Shown in pieces: positions 39,575 through 48,483 of a DNA stretch of 64,000 nucleotides (position 1 is the first letter of the stretch; each line of letters starts with the position of its first letter). The stretch covers positions 154,230 through 218,229 of the forward strand of contig NZ_BCVH01000006.1 of assembly GCF_001591645.1 (NCBI RefSeq). Direction: 5' to 3'. The notes below the pieces were generated by a model, which did no database searches, was not told the origin of the DNA, and worked only from the letters and a program-made list of their open reading frames with translations. The stretch comes from Robertmurraya korlensis NBRC 107688. Lineage in GTDB: Bacteria; Bacillota; Bacilli; Bacillales; Cytobacillaceae. The position numbers were made by a program, and so were the translations under genes.

Positions 39575-39603
39575 TTTCTAAGGATGACAAAGAGGTGACT
39601 ACC

Positions 39604-39975
39604 ATGAGCCTTAGATCTAATCGAGTTGGAGAACAGATGAAAAAAGAGCTTGGGGAAATTATTGGACGTAAAATAAAAGACCCACGTATTGGCTTTGTTA
39701 CTGTTACAGATGTACAAGTAACAGGAGATCTTCAACAAGCAAAGGTGTTTATTTCTGTGTTAGGTGATGACCTTCAGAGAGAAAATACACTAAAGGGGTT
39801 AGCTAAAGCAAAAGGATTTATCCGTTCGGAAATTGGACAGAGGATTCGTCTTAGAAAAACTCCTGAAATTACATTTGAATTCGATGAATCGATCGACTAT
39901 GGAAATCGAATTGAAAATCTTTTGTATCAAATTAAGGAAGAGACGAAGGAAGAACAAACCGAACGAGAAGATTAA
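39604..39975 (+). CDS. rbfA: Ribosome-binding factor A
   Basis: RbfA is a KH-fold assembly factor for the 30S subunit, needed for 16S rRNA 5'-end maturation and for growth in the cold. Motifs are [28 protein letters not shown] and [13 protein letters not shown] near the end. I chose ATG 39604 (123 residues) because AGAGGTGA at 39591-39598 precedes it; an upstream in-frame extension to 39556 runs through a hairpin and is not conserved. The C-terminal tail is acidic. Confidence 0.96.
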   Translation: MSLRSNRVGEQMKKELGEIIGRKIKDPRIGFVTVTDVQVTGDLQQAKVFISVLGDDLQRENTLKGLAKAKGFIRSEIGQRIRLRKTPEITFEFDESIDYGNRIENLLYQIKEETKEEQTERED

Positions 39976-39981
39976 TAAAAG

Positions 39982-40009
39982 AGGGATAGACATTTGTCTA
40001 TCCTTTTTT
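39982..40009 (+). terminator. Intrinsic terminator between rbfA and truB
   Basis: AGGGATAGAC (39982-39991) pairs with GTCTATCCTT (39996-40005), 10 bp with one G-U pair and an ATTT loop, in a T run to 40009. It lies within what is often treated as one operon. Confidence 0.85.
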
Positions 40010-40036
40010 CTAATTGAAAGACCAGGAGGATCAAAA

Positions 40037-40954
40037 ATGGAAGGAATCTTACCATTATTTAAACCAAAAGGAATGACGTCGCACGATTGCGTCTTTAAGC
40101 TTAGAAAAATATTGAGGATGAAGCGTATAGGACATACAGGTACACTCGACCCAGAGGTTGATGGAGTGTTACCGATTTGCCTTGGACGCGCAACAAAGGT
40201 TGCAGAATACATAACAGATGCTGGCAAAGTGTACGAGGGAGAAGTAACGCTTGGTTTTGCTACAACAACCGAGGATGCATCGGGTGAAGAGATTGAGAGG
40301 AAAGTCATCGAACATAAGATTACCCGGGAGCAGGTAAAAGCTGTGTTACTGGAACTTACAGGGGAGATTTCTCAAACGCCTCCTATGTACTCAGCAGTTA
40401 AGGTAAATGGAAAACGATTATATGAATACGCAAGAAAGGGAATAGAAGTGGAACGCCCTACCAGGCAGGTAACAATCTATTCGATTGAGCTTCTCGATGA
40501 CCGTGAAGTATTTGAAGGGGAAACGATCTCTTTCCGATTTCGAGTTGCTTGTAGTAAAGGAACATATATTAGAACGTTAGCAGTGATGATTGGAGGACGA
40601 TTAGGTTATCCTGCACATATGTCTGACCTTAGACGAATAGAGTCAGCTTCTTTTAGTCTAGATGACTGTAAGACACTCCTAGAAGTTGAGGAAATGGCAA
40701 ATAACGGAACGATTTTAGACGCTTTGTATCCGATTGAAAGGGCACTTATCCATTTGCCGAAATATCAAATAAGTGATAAATTAGTTGAGAAAGTGAAAAA
40801 TGGAGCTGTCCTCGAAATACCAGAAATACTACAAGATATTAAAGAGCCTATCGTACTTGAATCAATGGATCACAAGGCGTTAGCTATATACATGCACCAT
40901 CCTCATAAGCCTAATCTAATGAAGCCAACAAAGGTACTACATATAGAGAATTAG
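40037..40954 (+). CDS. truB: tRNA pseudouridine-55 synthase
   Basis: TruB converts U55 in the T-loop of tRNAs to pseudouridine. The N-terminal K-P-K-G-M-T-S-H-D and the catalytic motif G-H-T-G-T-L-D-P-E-V-D-G-V-L-P, with the catalytic Asp, are clear; the R-L-Y-E-Y-A-R-K-G segment and the C-terminal PUA-like domain follow. I chose ATG 40037 (305 residues) because AGGAGG at 40023-40028 is its ribosome binding site. The 68 residues that could be read upstream cross the rbfA end and the terminator. Confidence 0.97.
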   Translation: MEGILPLFKPKGMTSHDCVFKLRKILRMKRIGHTGTLDPEVDGVLPICLGRATKVAEYITDAGKVYEGEVTLGFATTTEDASGEEIERKVIEHKITREQVKAVLLELTGEISQTPPMYSAVKVNGKRLYEYARKGIEVERPTRQVTIYSIELLDDREVFEGETISFRFRVACSKGTYIRTLAVMIGGRLGYPAHMSDLRRIESASFSLDDCKTLLEVEEMANNGTILDALYPIERALIHLPKYQISDKLVEKVKNGAVLEIPEILQDIKEPIVLESMDHKALAIYMHHPHKPNLMKPTKVLHIEN

Positions 40955-40979
40955 GTTGGTAAAGAAAGGGAGAAAGCTT

Positions 40980-41945
40980 GTGGAAGTTTTAAACATTACT
41001 CATCCCCATCAATTCTCAAAGGAACAGTTTCAACCAATGGTCATTGCCCTTGGGTATTTTGATGGGGTGCATCTAGGACATAAGAGAGTCATTGATACGG
41101 CATCCAGAATAGCCAAGGAAAAAGGAGTTAAAAGTGCGGTAATGACATTTACTCCCCATCCATCAGTAGTACTCAAAAAGGTGAAACAGGTTGAGTATAT
41201 TACCCCGTTAGAAGAAAAGATTAAGGTTATTTCTGAACAACAGGTGGATTACTTATTTGTCGTGAACTTTACGAGTGAATTTGCGAACCTATTGCCACAG
41301 GAGTTTGTTGATCAATATTTAATTGGACTAGGTGCTGTTCACGTTGTCGCTGGTTTTGATTATTCCTACGGGAAGCTTGGTAAGGGTACGATGGAAACTC
41401 TGCCATTTCATTCAAGACAAGCATTCGACTATACGGTTGTTCCTAAGCTAGAAAACCATGATGAAAAAATAAGTTCATCTTTAATTAGAAAGCATATAAA
41501 AAATGGACAGCTCAATGACCTTCCTGAATTACTTGGTCGTTTTTATACAACTACTGGAATTGTTGTTCATGGTGACAAAAGGGGAAGAACCATTGGATTC
41601 CCTACAGCCAATATTGATTTAAATGAAGAGTACATTCTTCCACCATTAGGCGTTCATGCAGTACGAATGCTCGTTAAAGGAAAATGGTATGAAGGTGTGT
41701 GTAATATCGGGTTTAAACCGACTTTTAATAAGGAAAAGTCGAAAAGACCAAGTGTCGAGGTTCATATTTTTGATTTTAATGATCAAATATATGGAGAGTA
41801 TGTAACGATTGAATGGCATAAATACTTACGTTCGGAACAGAAATTTGCTGGCATTGGCGAACTTGTGTCACAAATCGAGCGAGATAAACAAAATTCACTC
41901 CTTTACTTTGAAAATTCAAAGACTAAGCCTTGCAATTTGTCATAA
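40980..41945 (+). CDS. ribF: Bifunctional riboflavin kinase/FAD synthetase
   Basis: RibF (RibC in B. subtilis) phosphorylates riboflavin to FMN and adenylates FMN to FAD. The N-terminal nucleotidyltransferase half has A-L-G-Y-F-D-G-V-H-L-G-H and I-S-S-S-L-I-R; the C-terminal flavokinase half has G-D-K-R-G-R-T-I-G-F-P-T-A-N and V-C-N-I-G-F-K-P-T. I chose GTG 40980 (321 residues) because AAGGGAG at about 40966-40972 is suitably spaced and the sequence aligns from there. The rpsO promoter overlaps the 3' end. Confidence 0.96.
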   Translation: MEVLNITHPHQFSKEQFQPMVIALGYFDGVHLGHKRVIDTASRIAKEKGVKSAVMTFTPHPSVVLKKVKQVEYITPLEEKIKVISEQQVDYLFVVNFTSEFANLLPQEFVDQYLIGLGAVHVVAGFDYSYGKLGKGTMETLPFHSRQAFDYTVVPKLENHDEKISSSLIRKHIKNGQLNDLPELLGRFYTTTGIVVHGDKRGRTIGFPTANIDLNEEYILPPLGVHAVRMLVKGKWYEGVCNIGFKPTFNKEKSKRPSVEVHIFDFNDQIYGEYVTIEWHKYLRSEQKFAGIGELVSQIERDKQNSLLYFENSKTKPCNLS

Positions 41946-41958
41946 AAAAGTGTATTCT
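41930..41958 (+). promoter_or_regulatory. Probable sigma-A promoter for rpsO
   Basis: TTGCAA at 41930-41935 and TATTCT at 41953-41958 have 17-base spacing. The -35 is inside the end of ribF. The start would be near 41965. Confidence 0.6.
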
Positions 41959-41964
41959 TAGAAA

Positions 41965-42049
41965 CGTACGAAATGAACCTTTGCTTGGCTAGTCGAGTCA
42001 CCGACGCTGGCTCAGTAACAGGGGATTGAAATAATAGGAGGTGAAACGG
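41965..42049 (+). promoter_or_regulatory. Probable ribosomal protein S15 leader
   Basis: The rpsO leader folds into CCTTTG (41978-41983) with CAGGGG (42019-42024), enclosing GTCG (41992-41995) with CGAC (42002-42005). S15 represses its own mRNA through a structured leader in Geobacillus and Bacillus. The location and multi-stem shape fit, but I have not matched it to the covariance model. Confidence 0.5.
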
Positions 42050-42319
42050 ATGGCAATCACTAAAGAACGTAAAAATGAACTTATTAGTGAGTATAAAACT
42101 CATGAAAGCGACACTGGATCTCCAGAAGTTCAAATCGCTGTCCTTACTGAGGAAATCAACAACTTAAATGAACATTTACGTACTCATAAGAAGGACCACC
42201 ACTCACGTCGCGGTCTTTTAAAAATGGTAGGTAGACGTCGTAACTTATTAACATACCTTCGTAACAAGGATGTTACTCGTTACCGTGAATTAATCACGAA
42301 GCTTGGCTTACGTCGCTAA
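42050..42319 (+). CDS. rpsO: 30S ribosomal protein S15
   Basis: S15 binds 16S rRNA early in 30S assembly. The protein (89 residues) has the family signature from T-G-S-P-E-V-Q-I-A to [15 protein letters not shown] and R-N-L-L-T-Y-L. I chose ATG 42050, where GGAGGTGA (42038-42044) is an ideal ribosome binding site, rather than an in-frame start at 42041 inside it. A terminator follows. Confidence 0.98.
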   Translation: MAITKERKNELISEYKTHESDTGSPEVQIAVLTEEINNLNEHLRTHKKDHHSRRGLLKMVGRRRNLLTYLRNKDVTRYRELITKLGLRR

Positions 42320-42323
42320 TCTT

Positions 42324-42350
42324 AAAAGCGGGATTCTTTCCCGCTTTTTT
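42324..42350 (+). terminator. Intrinsic terminator after rpsO
   Basis: AAAAGCGGGA (42324-42333) pairs perfectly with TCCCGCTTTT (42339-42348); TTCTT is the loop, and the T run ends at 42350. Confidence 0.9.
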
Positions 42351-42409
42351 GTTAGCAATAAATTTCTATTAATTGAGCTTTTTAAGGATTCATTATTATG
42401 TACATACTA

Positions 42410-42460
42410 TAGGATATTCGCCTATATTTTTATATTTGTTCTCCATTAATGAAAGAACAA
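42410..42460 (+). other. Two short hairpins in the pnp leader
   Basis: ATAGG (42410-42414) pairs with CCTAT (42422-42426), followed by ATTTTTA. TTGTTCT (42436-42442) pairs with AGAACAA (42454-42460). The 168 bases between the rpsO terminator and pnp are AT-rich, and I find no convincing promoter in them. PNPase is autoregulated through its leader in E. coli; any parallel here is inference. Confidence 0.4.
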
Positions 42461-42518
42461 TTTATATACATCTAATAAATGTTAACATACCAAAGAATTT
42501 GGTAGAGAGGGGTAAAAA

Positions 42519-44639
42519 ATGGGACAAGACAAGAAAATCTATACGATAGATTGGGCTGGTCGTAAGCTTTCCGTCGAAATTGGACAGCTTGCTAAACAAG
42601 CCAACGGCGCTGTACTCGTACGCTACGGCGATACAGCTGTACTAAGTACAGCTACAGCATCAAAGGAACCGAAGAAACTCGATTTCTTTCCATTAACAGT
42701 AAACTATGAGGAGCGTTTATACGCGGTTGGGAAAATCCCTGGAGGATTCATCAAACGTGAGGGACGTCCAAGTGAAAAAGCTATTTTAGCTAGTCGCTTA
42801 ATTGACAGACCGATTCGTCCATTGTTTGCAGATGGGTTCCGTAATGAAGTTCAAGTGGTCAGCATGGTAATGAGTGTGGATCAAGACTGTTCGTCTGAGA
42901 TGGCGGCAATGTTTGGTTCCTCACTAGCACTTTCTGTATCAGACATTCCTTTTGAAGGCCCAATTGCCGGTGTAACTGTTGGTCGCATTGATGGTCAATT
43001 CATGATCAATCCTTCTGTTGAACAAACAGAGAAAAGCGATATGCACTTAGTTGTTGCCGGTACAAAGGACGCTATTAACATGGTTGAAGCGGGTGCAGAA
43101 GAAGTACCAGAAGAAACGATGCTAGAAGCGATTATGTTTGGCCATGATGAAATCAAGCGCCTAATCGCATTCCAAGAGGAAATCGTTGCTGAAATTGGGA
43201 AAGAAAAGACAGAAGTTGTTTTATATCAGCTAGACGCTGAACTAGAAGCAGAAATTCGTGGAATATGCGAAGCTGACATGATTAAGGCAATTCAGGTTCA
43301 AGAAAAGCATGCTCGTGAAGATGCGATTCGTGCAGTGAAAGAATCTGTCATTGCAAAATACGTAGAAGAAGCAGTTGAAGAAGAAGACTTAAAACAAGTA
43401 AAACAAATTTTAGATAAAATGGTTAAAGGTGAAGTTCGTCGCTTAATTACGGAAGAAAAGGTAAGACCTGATGGTCGTAATCCAGCGGAGATTCGTCCTT
43501 TATCATCAGAGATAGATTTACTACCTCGTACACATGGTTCTGGTTTGTTCACTCGTGGGCAAACGCAGGCATTGAGTATTTGTACCCTTGGAGCCTTAGG
43601 AGATGTACAAATTCTAGACGGATTAGGAATTGAAGAAGAAAAGCGTTTTATGCATCATTATAACTTCCCGAATTTCTCTGTTGGAGAAACTGGCCCAATG
43701 CGTGGGCCTGGTCGTCGTGAAATTGGCCATGGTGCGTTAGGGGAGCGTGCACTTGAACCAATTATTCCTTCTGAAAAGGATTTCCCATACACGATCCGTC
43801 TTGTATCAGAAGTATTAGAATCAAATGGTTCGACGTCTCAAGCAAGTATTTGTGCAAGTACATTAGCTATGATGGATGCTGGTGTTCCAATTAAGGCTCC
43901 GGTTGCTGGTATAGCAATGGGTCTTGTGAAATCTGGTGAGCACTATACGATCCTTACAGATATCCAAGGTATGGAAGACCATCTCGGAGATATGGACTTT
44001 AAAGTGGCTGGAACATCGAAAGGTGTAACAGCACTACAAATGGATATTAAAATCGAAGGTTTATCAAGACAAATTCTTGAGGAAGCATTGCAACAAGCAA
44101 AGATAGGCCGTATGCAGATCCTTGATTCTATGCTTGCAACGATTTCAACTCCAAAAGAACAGCTTTCTAGATACGCGCCGAAGATTATTACGATGTATAT
44201 CAACCCAGATAAGATTCGTGATGTTATTGGACCAAGCGGAAAGCAAATCAACAAGATTATTGAAGAAACTGGCGTGAAAATTGATATCGAGCAAGATGGT
44301 ACAGTCTTCATCTCTTCTACTAATGAAGAAATGAACCAAAAGGCAAAGAAAATTATTGAAGACATCGTTCGTGAAGTAGAAGTTGGACAAATGTACTTAG
44401 GTAAAGTAAAACGAGTTGAAAAATTCGGAGCGTTTGTTGAGCTATTTAGCGGGAAAGATGGATTAGTTCACATATCTGAACTTGCTGAAGAAAGAGTCGG
44501 TAAAGTAGAAGATGTGGTTGCTATTGGTGATGAAATATTAGTTAAAGTTATGGAAATTGATAAGCAAGGCCGAGTGAACTTGTCACGTAAAGTTGTTCTT
44601 AAAGAACAACGTGAACAAAAGGAACAGGCTCAAAATTAA
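42519..44639 (+). CDS. pnp: Polyribonucleotide nucleotidyltransferase (PNPase)
   Basis: PNPase degrades RNA from the 3' end by phosphorolysis, and in Bacillus is the main 3' exonuclease of mRNA decay. Two RNase PH domains flank an all-alpha linker. The second, catalytic one has [23 protein letters not shown] and [17 protein letters not shown] (I-G-P-S-G-K-Q-I-N) and S1 domains close the protein. At 706 residues it is complete. AGAGAGGGG precedes the ATG. Confidence 0.98.
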   Translation: MGQDKKIYTIDWAGRKLSVEIGQLAKQANGAVLVRYGDTAVLSTATASKEPKKLDFFPLTVNYEERLYAVGKIPGGFIKREGRPSEKAILASRLIDRPIRPLFADGFRNEVQVVSMVMSVDQDCSSEMAAMFGSSLALSVSDIPFEGPIAGVTVGRIDGQFMINPSVEQTEKSDMHLVVAGTKDAINMVEAGAEEVPEETMLEAIMFGHDEIKRLIAFQEEIVAEIGKEKTEVVLYQLDAELEAEIRGICEADMIKAIQVQEKHAREDAIRAVKESVIAKYVEEAVEEEDLKQVKQILDKMVKGEVRRLITEEKVRPDGRNPAEIRPLSSEIDLLPRTHGSGLFTRGQTQALSICTLGALGDVQILDGLGIEEEKRFMHHYNFPNFSVGETGPMRGPGRREIGHGALGERALEPIIPSEKDFPYTIRLVSEVLESNGSTSQASICASTLAMMDAGVPIKAPVAGIAMGLVKSGEHYTILTDIQGMEDHLGDMDFKVAGTSKGVTALQMDIKIEGLSRQILEEALQQAKIGRMQILDSMLATISTPKEQLSRYAPKIITMYINPDKIRDVIGPSGKQINKIIEETGVKIDIEQDGTVFISSTNEEMNQKAKKIIEDIVREVEVGQMYLGKVKRVEKFGAFVELFSGKDGLVHISELAEERVGKVEDVVAIGDEILVKVMEIDKQGRVNLSRKVVLKEQREQKEQAQN

Positions 44640-44654
44640 AGTAACACAATGAAG

Positions 44655-44682
44655 AGTCAGGGTTTTCTTTCCCTGGCTTTTT
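44655..44682 (+). terminator. Intrinsic terminator after pnp
   Basis: AGTCAGGG (44655-44662) pairs with CCCTGGCT (44671-44678), 8 bp with one U-G pair and an 8-base loop, then a T run to 44682. Confidence 0.8.
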
Positions 44683-44808
44683 CCATACTAAGGAATGACG
44701 ACGCTTACAATGATGGTTCTGGTTTTTAGAGTATAGAAAGAATTCTCCTTTACATGTTCTACCTTGTCCTTTCTCTTCATAATGTACAAGTGAAGGAGGA
44801 GATTAAGA

Positions 44809-45780
44809 ATGAAGAAACTAATTACTATGTCTATAATTGGCGTACTCTCTATAATGTTAGTTAACAATCCGTTAACGGATCGATACGTACATGGCTTAAA
44901 GGTGATCAATATTCCTGCTTCAGGTCAAAAAAATGCCTTGTATATGGAAATTGAAGAAAAGGCAAAAGAATATGAAAAACCTGCACAAGACGCTAAGGTT
45001 GATCCTGTATGGAAGGCACTTCCTGGACATAATGGCTTAAAAGTCGACATTTCTGCTAGTTATGCTAAGATGAAAAAGGACGGGAAATTCGATCCAGCTA
45101 AACTCGTATACATACAGACACCACCAACAGTTCATTTAAAGGACCTTCCCCCAACAGCTATTTATAAAGGCCACCCTGATAAGCCGATGGTCACGTTTAT
45201 TATAAATGTCGCGTGGGGTAATGAGTACCTTGGGCCAATTTTGGAAACGTTAAAAAAGAATAATGTTCATGCTAGCTTTTTCCTTGAGGGCAGATGGGTA
45301 AAAGAAAATCCGGAGCTTGCCAAAATGATTGTTGAGGCTGGTCATGAAGTAGGTAACCATTCTTACACTCATCCGAATATGAAGGAAATTTCTTCAGCGA
45401 AAATCCGAGAAGAGATTGTGAAAACAAATGAAGTTATAAAAGCGACAACGGGTAAAGAAGTTGTTTGGCTTGCTCCACCAAGCGGAAGCTATCGTGAGGA
45501 AGTAGTGAAGATTGCAGCAGAGTATAAGCTCGGAACAGTAATGTGGAGTGTTGATACGATTGATTGGCAAAAACCAACTCCAGAGCAACTTATCAGCCGT
45601 GTGATGGGGAAGGTGCATAAGGGAGCCATGGTACTCATGCATCCTACAGATTCAACGGCAAAAGCTCTAGATGAACTTATTAAACGAATTAAGCTTGAAA
45701 AATATGAAATTAATACGGTGTCTGAGCTGTTGAGTGAAGAAAGAGTCATGAAGAAATCGGTATTAAATGAGCAAGAATAA
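44809..45780 (+). CDS. ylxY: YlxY, polysaccharide deacetylase-like protein
   Basis: This exported protein of 323 residues has a signal peptide (MKKLITMSIIGVLSIML) and a NodB-type deacetylase domain from about residue 125. The second metal motif is intact as H-S-Y-T-H. The first motif, which normally reads T-F-D-D-G, reads I-I-N-V-A-W-G-N and lacks both Asp residues, so deacetylation by the usual mechanism is doubtful. The W-S-V-D-T-I-D-W motif is present. I recall the same degenerate motif in B. subtilis YlxY. It may bind peptidoglycan during sporulation. GGAGGAG precedes the ATG. Confidence 0.9.
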   Translation: MKKLITMSIIGVLSIMLVNNPLTDRYVHGLKVINIPASGQKNALYMEIEEKAKEYEKPAQDAKVDPVWKALPGHNGLKVDISASYAKMKKDGKFDPAKLVYIQTPPTVHLKDLPPTAIYKGHPDKPMVTFIINVAWGNEYLGPILETLKKNNVHASFFLEGRWVKENPELAKMIVEAGHEVGNHSYTHPNMKEISSAKIREEIVKTNEVIKATTGKEVVWLAPPSGSYREEVVKIAAEYKLGTVMWSVDTIDWQKPTPEQLISRVMGKVHKGAMVLMHPTDSTAKALDELIKRIKLEKYEINTVSELLSEERVMKKSVLNEQE

Positions 45781-45843
45781 TTTTAGTTATCCTAGATAAC
45801 GTATAATTATCGTAGCAGTACACTGTAGACAGGAGGAGTTCAC

Positions 45844-47079
45844 GTGATAAAAAGATATACATGCCAAAATGGGGTAAGAATTGTGTTAGAAAATATCCCT
45901 ACGGTTCGTTCCGTCGCAATCGGAGTATGGATTGGAACTGGCTCCCGAAATGAAACACCTGAAAATAACGGAATTTCGCATTTTCTTGAGCATATGTTTT
46001 TTAAGGGAACTAAAACAAGAAGCGCTAGGGAAATCGCTGAAAGCTTTGATAGTATTGGTGGACAAGTGAACGCCTTTACATCCAAGGAATATACTTGCTA
46101 TTACGCGAAGGTTCTCGACAATCATGCTAGTTTTGCACTTGAAGTTTTATCTGATATGTTTTTTAACTCAACCTTTGTTGCTGAGGAATTAGATAAAGAA
46201 AAGAATGTTGTTTATGAAGAAATTAAAATGTATGATGACACACCGGATGATATCGTACATGATCTTTTAAGTAAAGCGATCTATGAAAACCATTCTCTTG
46301 GGTTTCCGATACTGGGTACAGAGGATACGTTAGCAACCTTTACAGGGGATACACTTAAGCAATATATGCATGATACATACACTCCAGAAAATGTGGTTAT
46401 TTCTGTTGCAGGGAATATTTCTGACGCTTTTATTCAAGAGGTAGAAAAGTTATTCGGAGCATACGAGGCAGGGAAATCTAGAAATAATTTTGAAAAACCA
46501 ACGTTTCATACAAACCGACTTTCTAGAAAGAAAGAAACCGAGCAAGCACATCTATGTATTGGCTATGAAGGATTACAGGTTGGTGACGAGGACATTTATA
46601 ATCTGATCGTGCTTAACAATGTACTTGGTGGGAGCATGAGTAGTAGATTGTTCCAAGAAGTTCGTGAACAGCGAGGTCTTGCCTATTCTGTCTACTCTTA
46701 TCATTCCTCGTTTCAGGATTCTGGAGTAATTACTATTTATGGTGGTACAGGTGCGAAGCAGTTAGACGTGTTATTTGACACGATTCAAGAAACGTTAACA
46801 AAGCTAAAGGCTGAAGGGATTACAGATAAGGAGCTTCGTAACAGTAAGGAGCAATTAAAGGGTAGCCTTATGCTGAGCCTAGAAAGTACAAATAGCCGCA
46901 TGAGTCGTAATGGCAAGAATGAACTTCTATTAGGAAGACATCGTACACTTGATGAGATTGTTGAACAAATTGACTCTGTTTCAAAAGATGGTGTAGATGC
47001 CATGGCAAACAAACTCTTTGATGATCAATATTCGGTATCATTAATTAGTCCAGATGGTGTACTTCCGAAAAATATTTAG
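45844..47079 (+). CDS. mlpA: M16 family zinc peptidase MlpA (YmxG)
   Basis: MlpA is a mitochondrial-processing-peptidase-like enzyme; in B. subtilis it is reported to lower aprE expression. The inverted zinc motif H-x-x-E-H is at residues 46-50 (H-F-L-E-H), with the more distal Glu in Y-E-E-I-K-M-Y. A second, inactive M16 domain with the R/Y motif (R-G-L-A-Y-S-V-Y) follows. It is 411 residues, about the usual length. The start is GTG 45844 behind AGGAGG. There is no signal peptide, so it is cytoplasmic. Confidence 0.94.
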   Translation: MIKRYTCQNGVRIVLENIPTVRSVAIGVWIGTGSRNETPENNGISHFLEHMFFKGTKTRSAREIAESFDSIGGQVNAFTSKEYTCYYAKVLDNHASFALEVLSDMFFNSTFVAEELDKEKNVVYEEIKMYDDTPDDIVHDLLSKAIYENHSLGFPILGTEDTLATFTGDTLKQYMHDTYTPENVVISVAGNISDAFIQEVEKLFGAYEAGKSRNNFEKPTFHTNRLSRKKETEQAHLCIGYEGLQVGDEDIYNLIVLNNVLGGSMSSRLFQEVREQRGLAYSVYSYHSSFQDSGVITIYGGTGAKQLDVLFDTIQETLTKLKAEGITDKELRNSKEQLKGSLMLSLESTNSRMSRNGKNELLLGRHRTLDEIVEQIDSVSKDGVDAMANKLFDDQYSVSLISPDGVLPKNI

Positions 47080-47084
47080 TATTT

Positions 47085-47114
47085 AAAAGCCTGAGTTTTT
47101 AGCTCGGGCTTTTT
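47085..47114 (+). terminator. Intrinsic terminator after mlpA
   Basis: AAAAGCCTGAG (47085-47095) pairs with CTCGGGCTTTT (47103-47113), 11 bp with one U-G pair, followed by more T. Confidence 0.85.
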
Positions 47115-47194
47115 CTTTTTTCTTTTAATTTCTTACGTATATATTTGTCTTTCCTATACTAGGATGTATAGAGGACAAAAGGGGAGTGAAGAAA

Positions 47195-47434
47195 TTGAGA
47201 CTAAGTGAATTGAGCGGGAAGGAAATTGTTGATGTCAAAAAAGCAGAGAGGCTTGGAATACTTGGCCAGACGGATTTAGAGATTAACGAAAGCAATGGCC
47301 AAATTCAGGCTCTTTTAATTCCCTCGGTTAAATGGTTTGGTTTTAAAAGGCAGGGTGGAGAGGTAAGAGTTCCATGGAAGCATATAAAAACGATTGGGAC
47401 GGATATGATCATTATCGACATTCAAGAGGAGTAA
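47195..47434 (+). CDS. ymxH: YmxH (YlmC/YmxH PRC-barrel sporulation family)
   Basis: This small protein of 79 residues belongs to the YlmC/YmxH family, whose members have a PRC-barrel fold and are linked to sporulation. It has the R-L-S-E-L-S-G-K-E-I-V-D start, G-x-L-G-Q-T-D-L-E-I, and V-P-W-K-H-I-K-T-I-G near the end. I chose TTG 47195, since the family begins MRLSELSGKE and GGGGAG at 47181-47186 is at the right distance. GTG 47186 overlaps that site and adds three residues. The function is unproven. Confidence 0.92.
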   Translation: MRLSELSGKEIVDVKKAERLGILGQTDLEINESNGQIQALLIPSVKWFGFKRQGGEVRVPWKHIKTIGTDMIIIDIQEE

Positions 47435-47466
47435 AGAACTGTGCTTAGGCATCAGTTCTTTTTTTT
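47434..47466 (+). terminator. Intrinsic terminator after ymxH
   Basis: AAGAACTG (47434-47441) pairs with CAGTTCTT (47453-47460), with TGC/GCA continuing inside, and the T run ends at 47466. The first base is the last base of the ymxH stop codon. Confidence 0.85.
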
Positions 47467-47499
47467 CGTTTTACTTAGGCTTTTTTCCTAAGAAAAACT

Positions 47500-47528
47500 C
47501 ACCGATTACGGGGTAAATACATAGTATG
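47500..47528 (+). promoter_or_regulatory. Probable sigma-K promoter for dpaAB
   Basis: CACC at 47500-47503 and CATAGTATG at 47520-47528 are 16 bases apart. The sigma-K consensus is about mACm with CATAnnnTA at 16-17 bases; only the last -10 base differs. dpaAB (spoVF) is transcribed by sigma-K in the mother cell in B. subtilis, so location and sequence agree. Confidence 0.6.
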
Positions 47529-47585
47529 TTGGAGTAATGCAGTAATGTTTGGATTTGGATCATTAAAAAAGAAGGTGAGTGTTTC

Positions 47586-48482
47586 ATGCTAACAGGGATG
47601 CAAATAGCAGTCATAGGCGGAGACGCAAGACAGCTCGAAATCGTCCGAAAGCTAACAGAGCTCGATGCGAAGCTCTCTTTGATTGGCTTTGAGCAACTCG
47701 ACCATGCCTTTACTGGTGCAGTTAAGGAGAAATTGGATGAAGTAGTATTTTCAGATATAGATGTGATCATTTTACCGGTAGCTGGAACAAATTTAGAAGG
47801 TCAAGTAGAAACGATCTTCTCAAATGAAAAGGTAGTTTTAACTGCTGAACACTTAGAACAAACACCAGAACATTGTACGATTTATTCCGGTATTTCTAAT
47901 GCATATTTGAATAAAATCACGGATGACTCTAATCGAAGACTCGTGAAATTGTTTGAACGGGACGATGTTGCTATCTATAATTCTATTCCGACAGTCGAAG
48001 GTACCATTATGATGGCAATTCAGCACACCGACTTTACTATACATGGATCAACAATTATGGTGCTTGGCTTAGGGAGAGTAGGAATGAGTGTAGCACGCAC
48101 ATTTTCTGCCCTTGGAGCGAAAGTGAAGGTAGGAGCAAGAAAAGGAGAGCATATTGCACGGATCACTGAAATGGCCTTAACACCTTTTCACCTTGATGAA
48201 CTATCACAACAGGTGAAGGATGTTGATATTTGTATCAACACCATTCCTGATCTAATCGTAACGGCTTCGGTAATCTCAAGGATGCCTACTCATACTCTGA
48301 TTATTGACTTAGCATCCAAGCCTGGTGGAACCGATTTCCGATACGCTGAAAAAAGAGGGATTAAAGCTCTTCTAGCCCCAGGACTTCCAGGCATCGTTGC
48401 TCCAAAAACAGCAGGTCAAATTTTAGCAAACGTTCTTTCTCAACTGCTGTTAGAAGATATGCAATCAAGAAAGGGGAAGTAA
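47586..48482 (+). CDS. dpaA: Dipicolinate synthase subunit A
   Basis: DpaA (SpoVFA), with DpaB, oxidises dihydrodipicolinate to dipicolinic acid, the spore-core solute that gives heat resistance. The N-terminal part is a dipicolinate-synthase-specific domain, and the C-terminal part is a Rossmann fold with V-L-G-L-G-R-V-G-M-S-V-A-R-T-F near residue 160. The DLASKPGGTDF and APGLPGIVAPKTAG segments match the family. It is 298 residues. AAGGTGAG precedes ATG 47586. asd, dapG and dapA, which make its substrate, lie just downstream. Confidence 0.96.
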   Translation: MLTGMQIAVIGGDARQLEIVRKLTELDAKLSLIGFEQLDHAFTGAVKEKLDEVVFSDIDVIILPVAGTNLEGQVETIFSNEKVVLTAEHLEQTPEHCTIYSGISNAYLNKITDDSNRRLVKLFERDDVAIYNSIPTVEGTIMMAIQHTDFTIHGSTIMVLGLGRVGMSVARTFSALGAKVKVGARKGEHIARITEMALTPFHLDELSQQVKDVDICINTIPDLIVTASVISRMPTHTLIIDLASKPGGTDFRYAEKRGIKALLAPGLPGIVAPKTAGQILANVLSQLLLEDMQSRKGK

Positions 48483-48483
48483 C

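Noticed and set aside
39799..40308. Open frame of 169 codons on the - strand across rbfA-truB
   Set aside because: It runs antisense through two conserved genes and a terminator, and its translation is low-complexity.
40955..40979. FMN riboswitch for ribF
   Set aside because: Only 25 bases separate truB from ribF, which is too short for the element.
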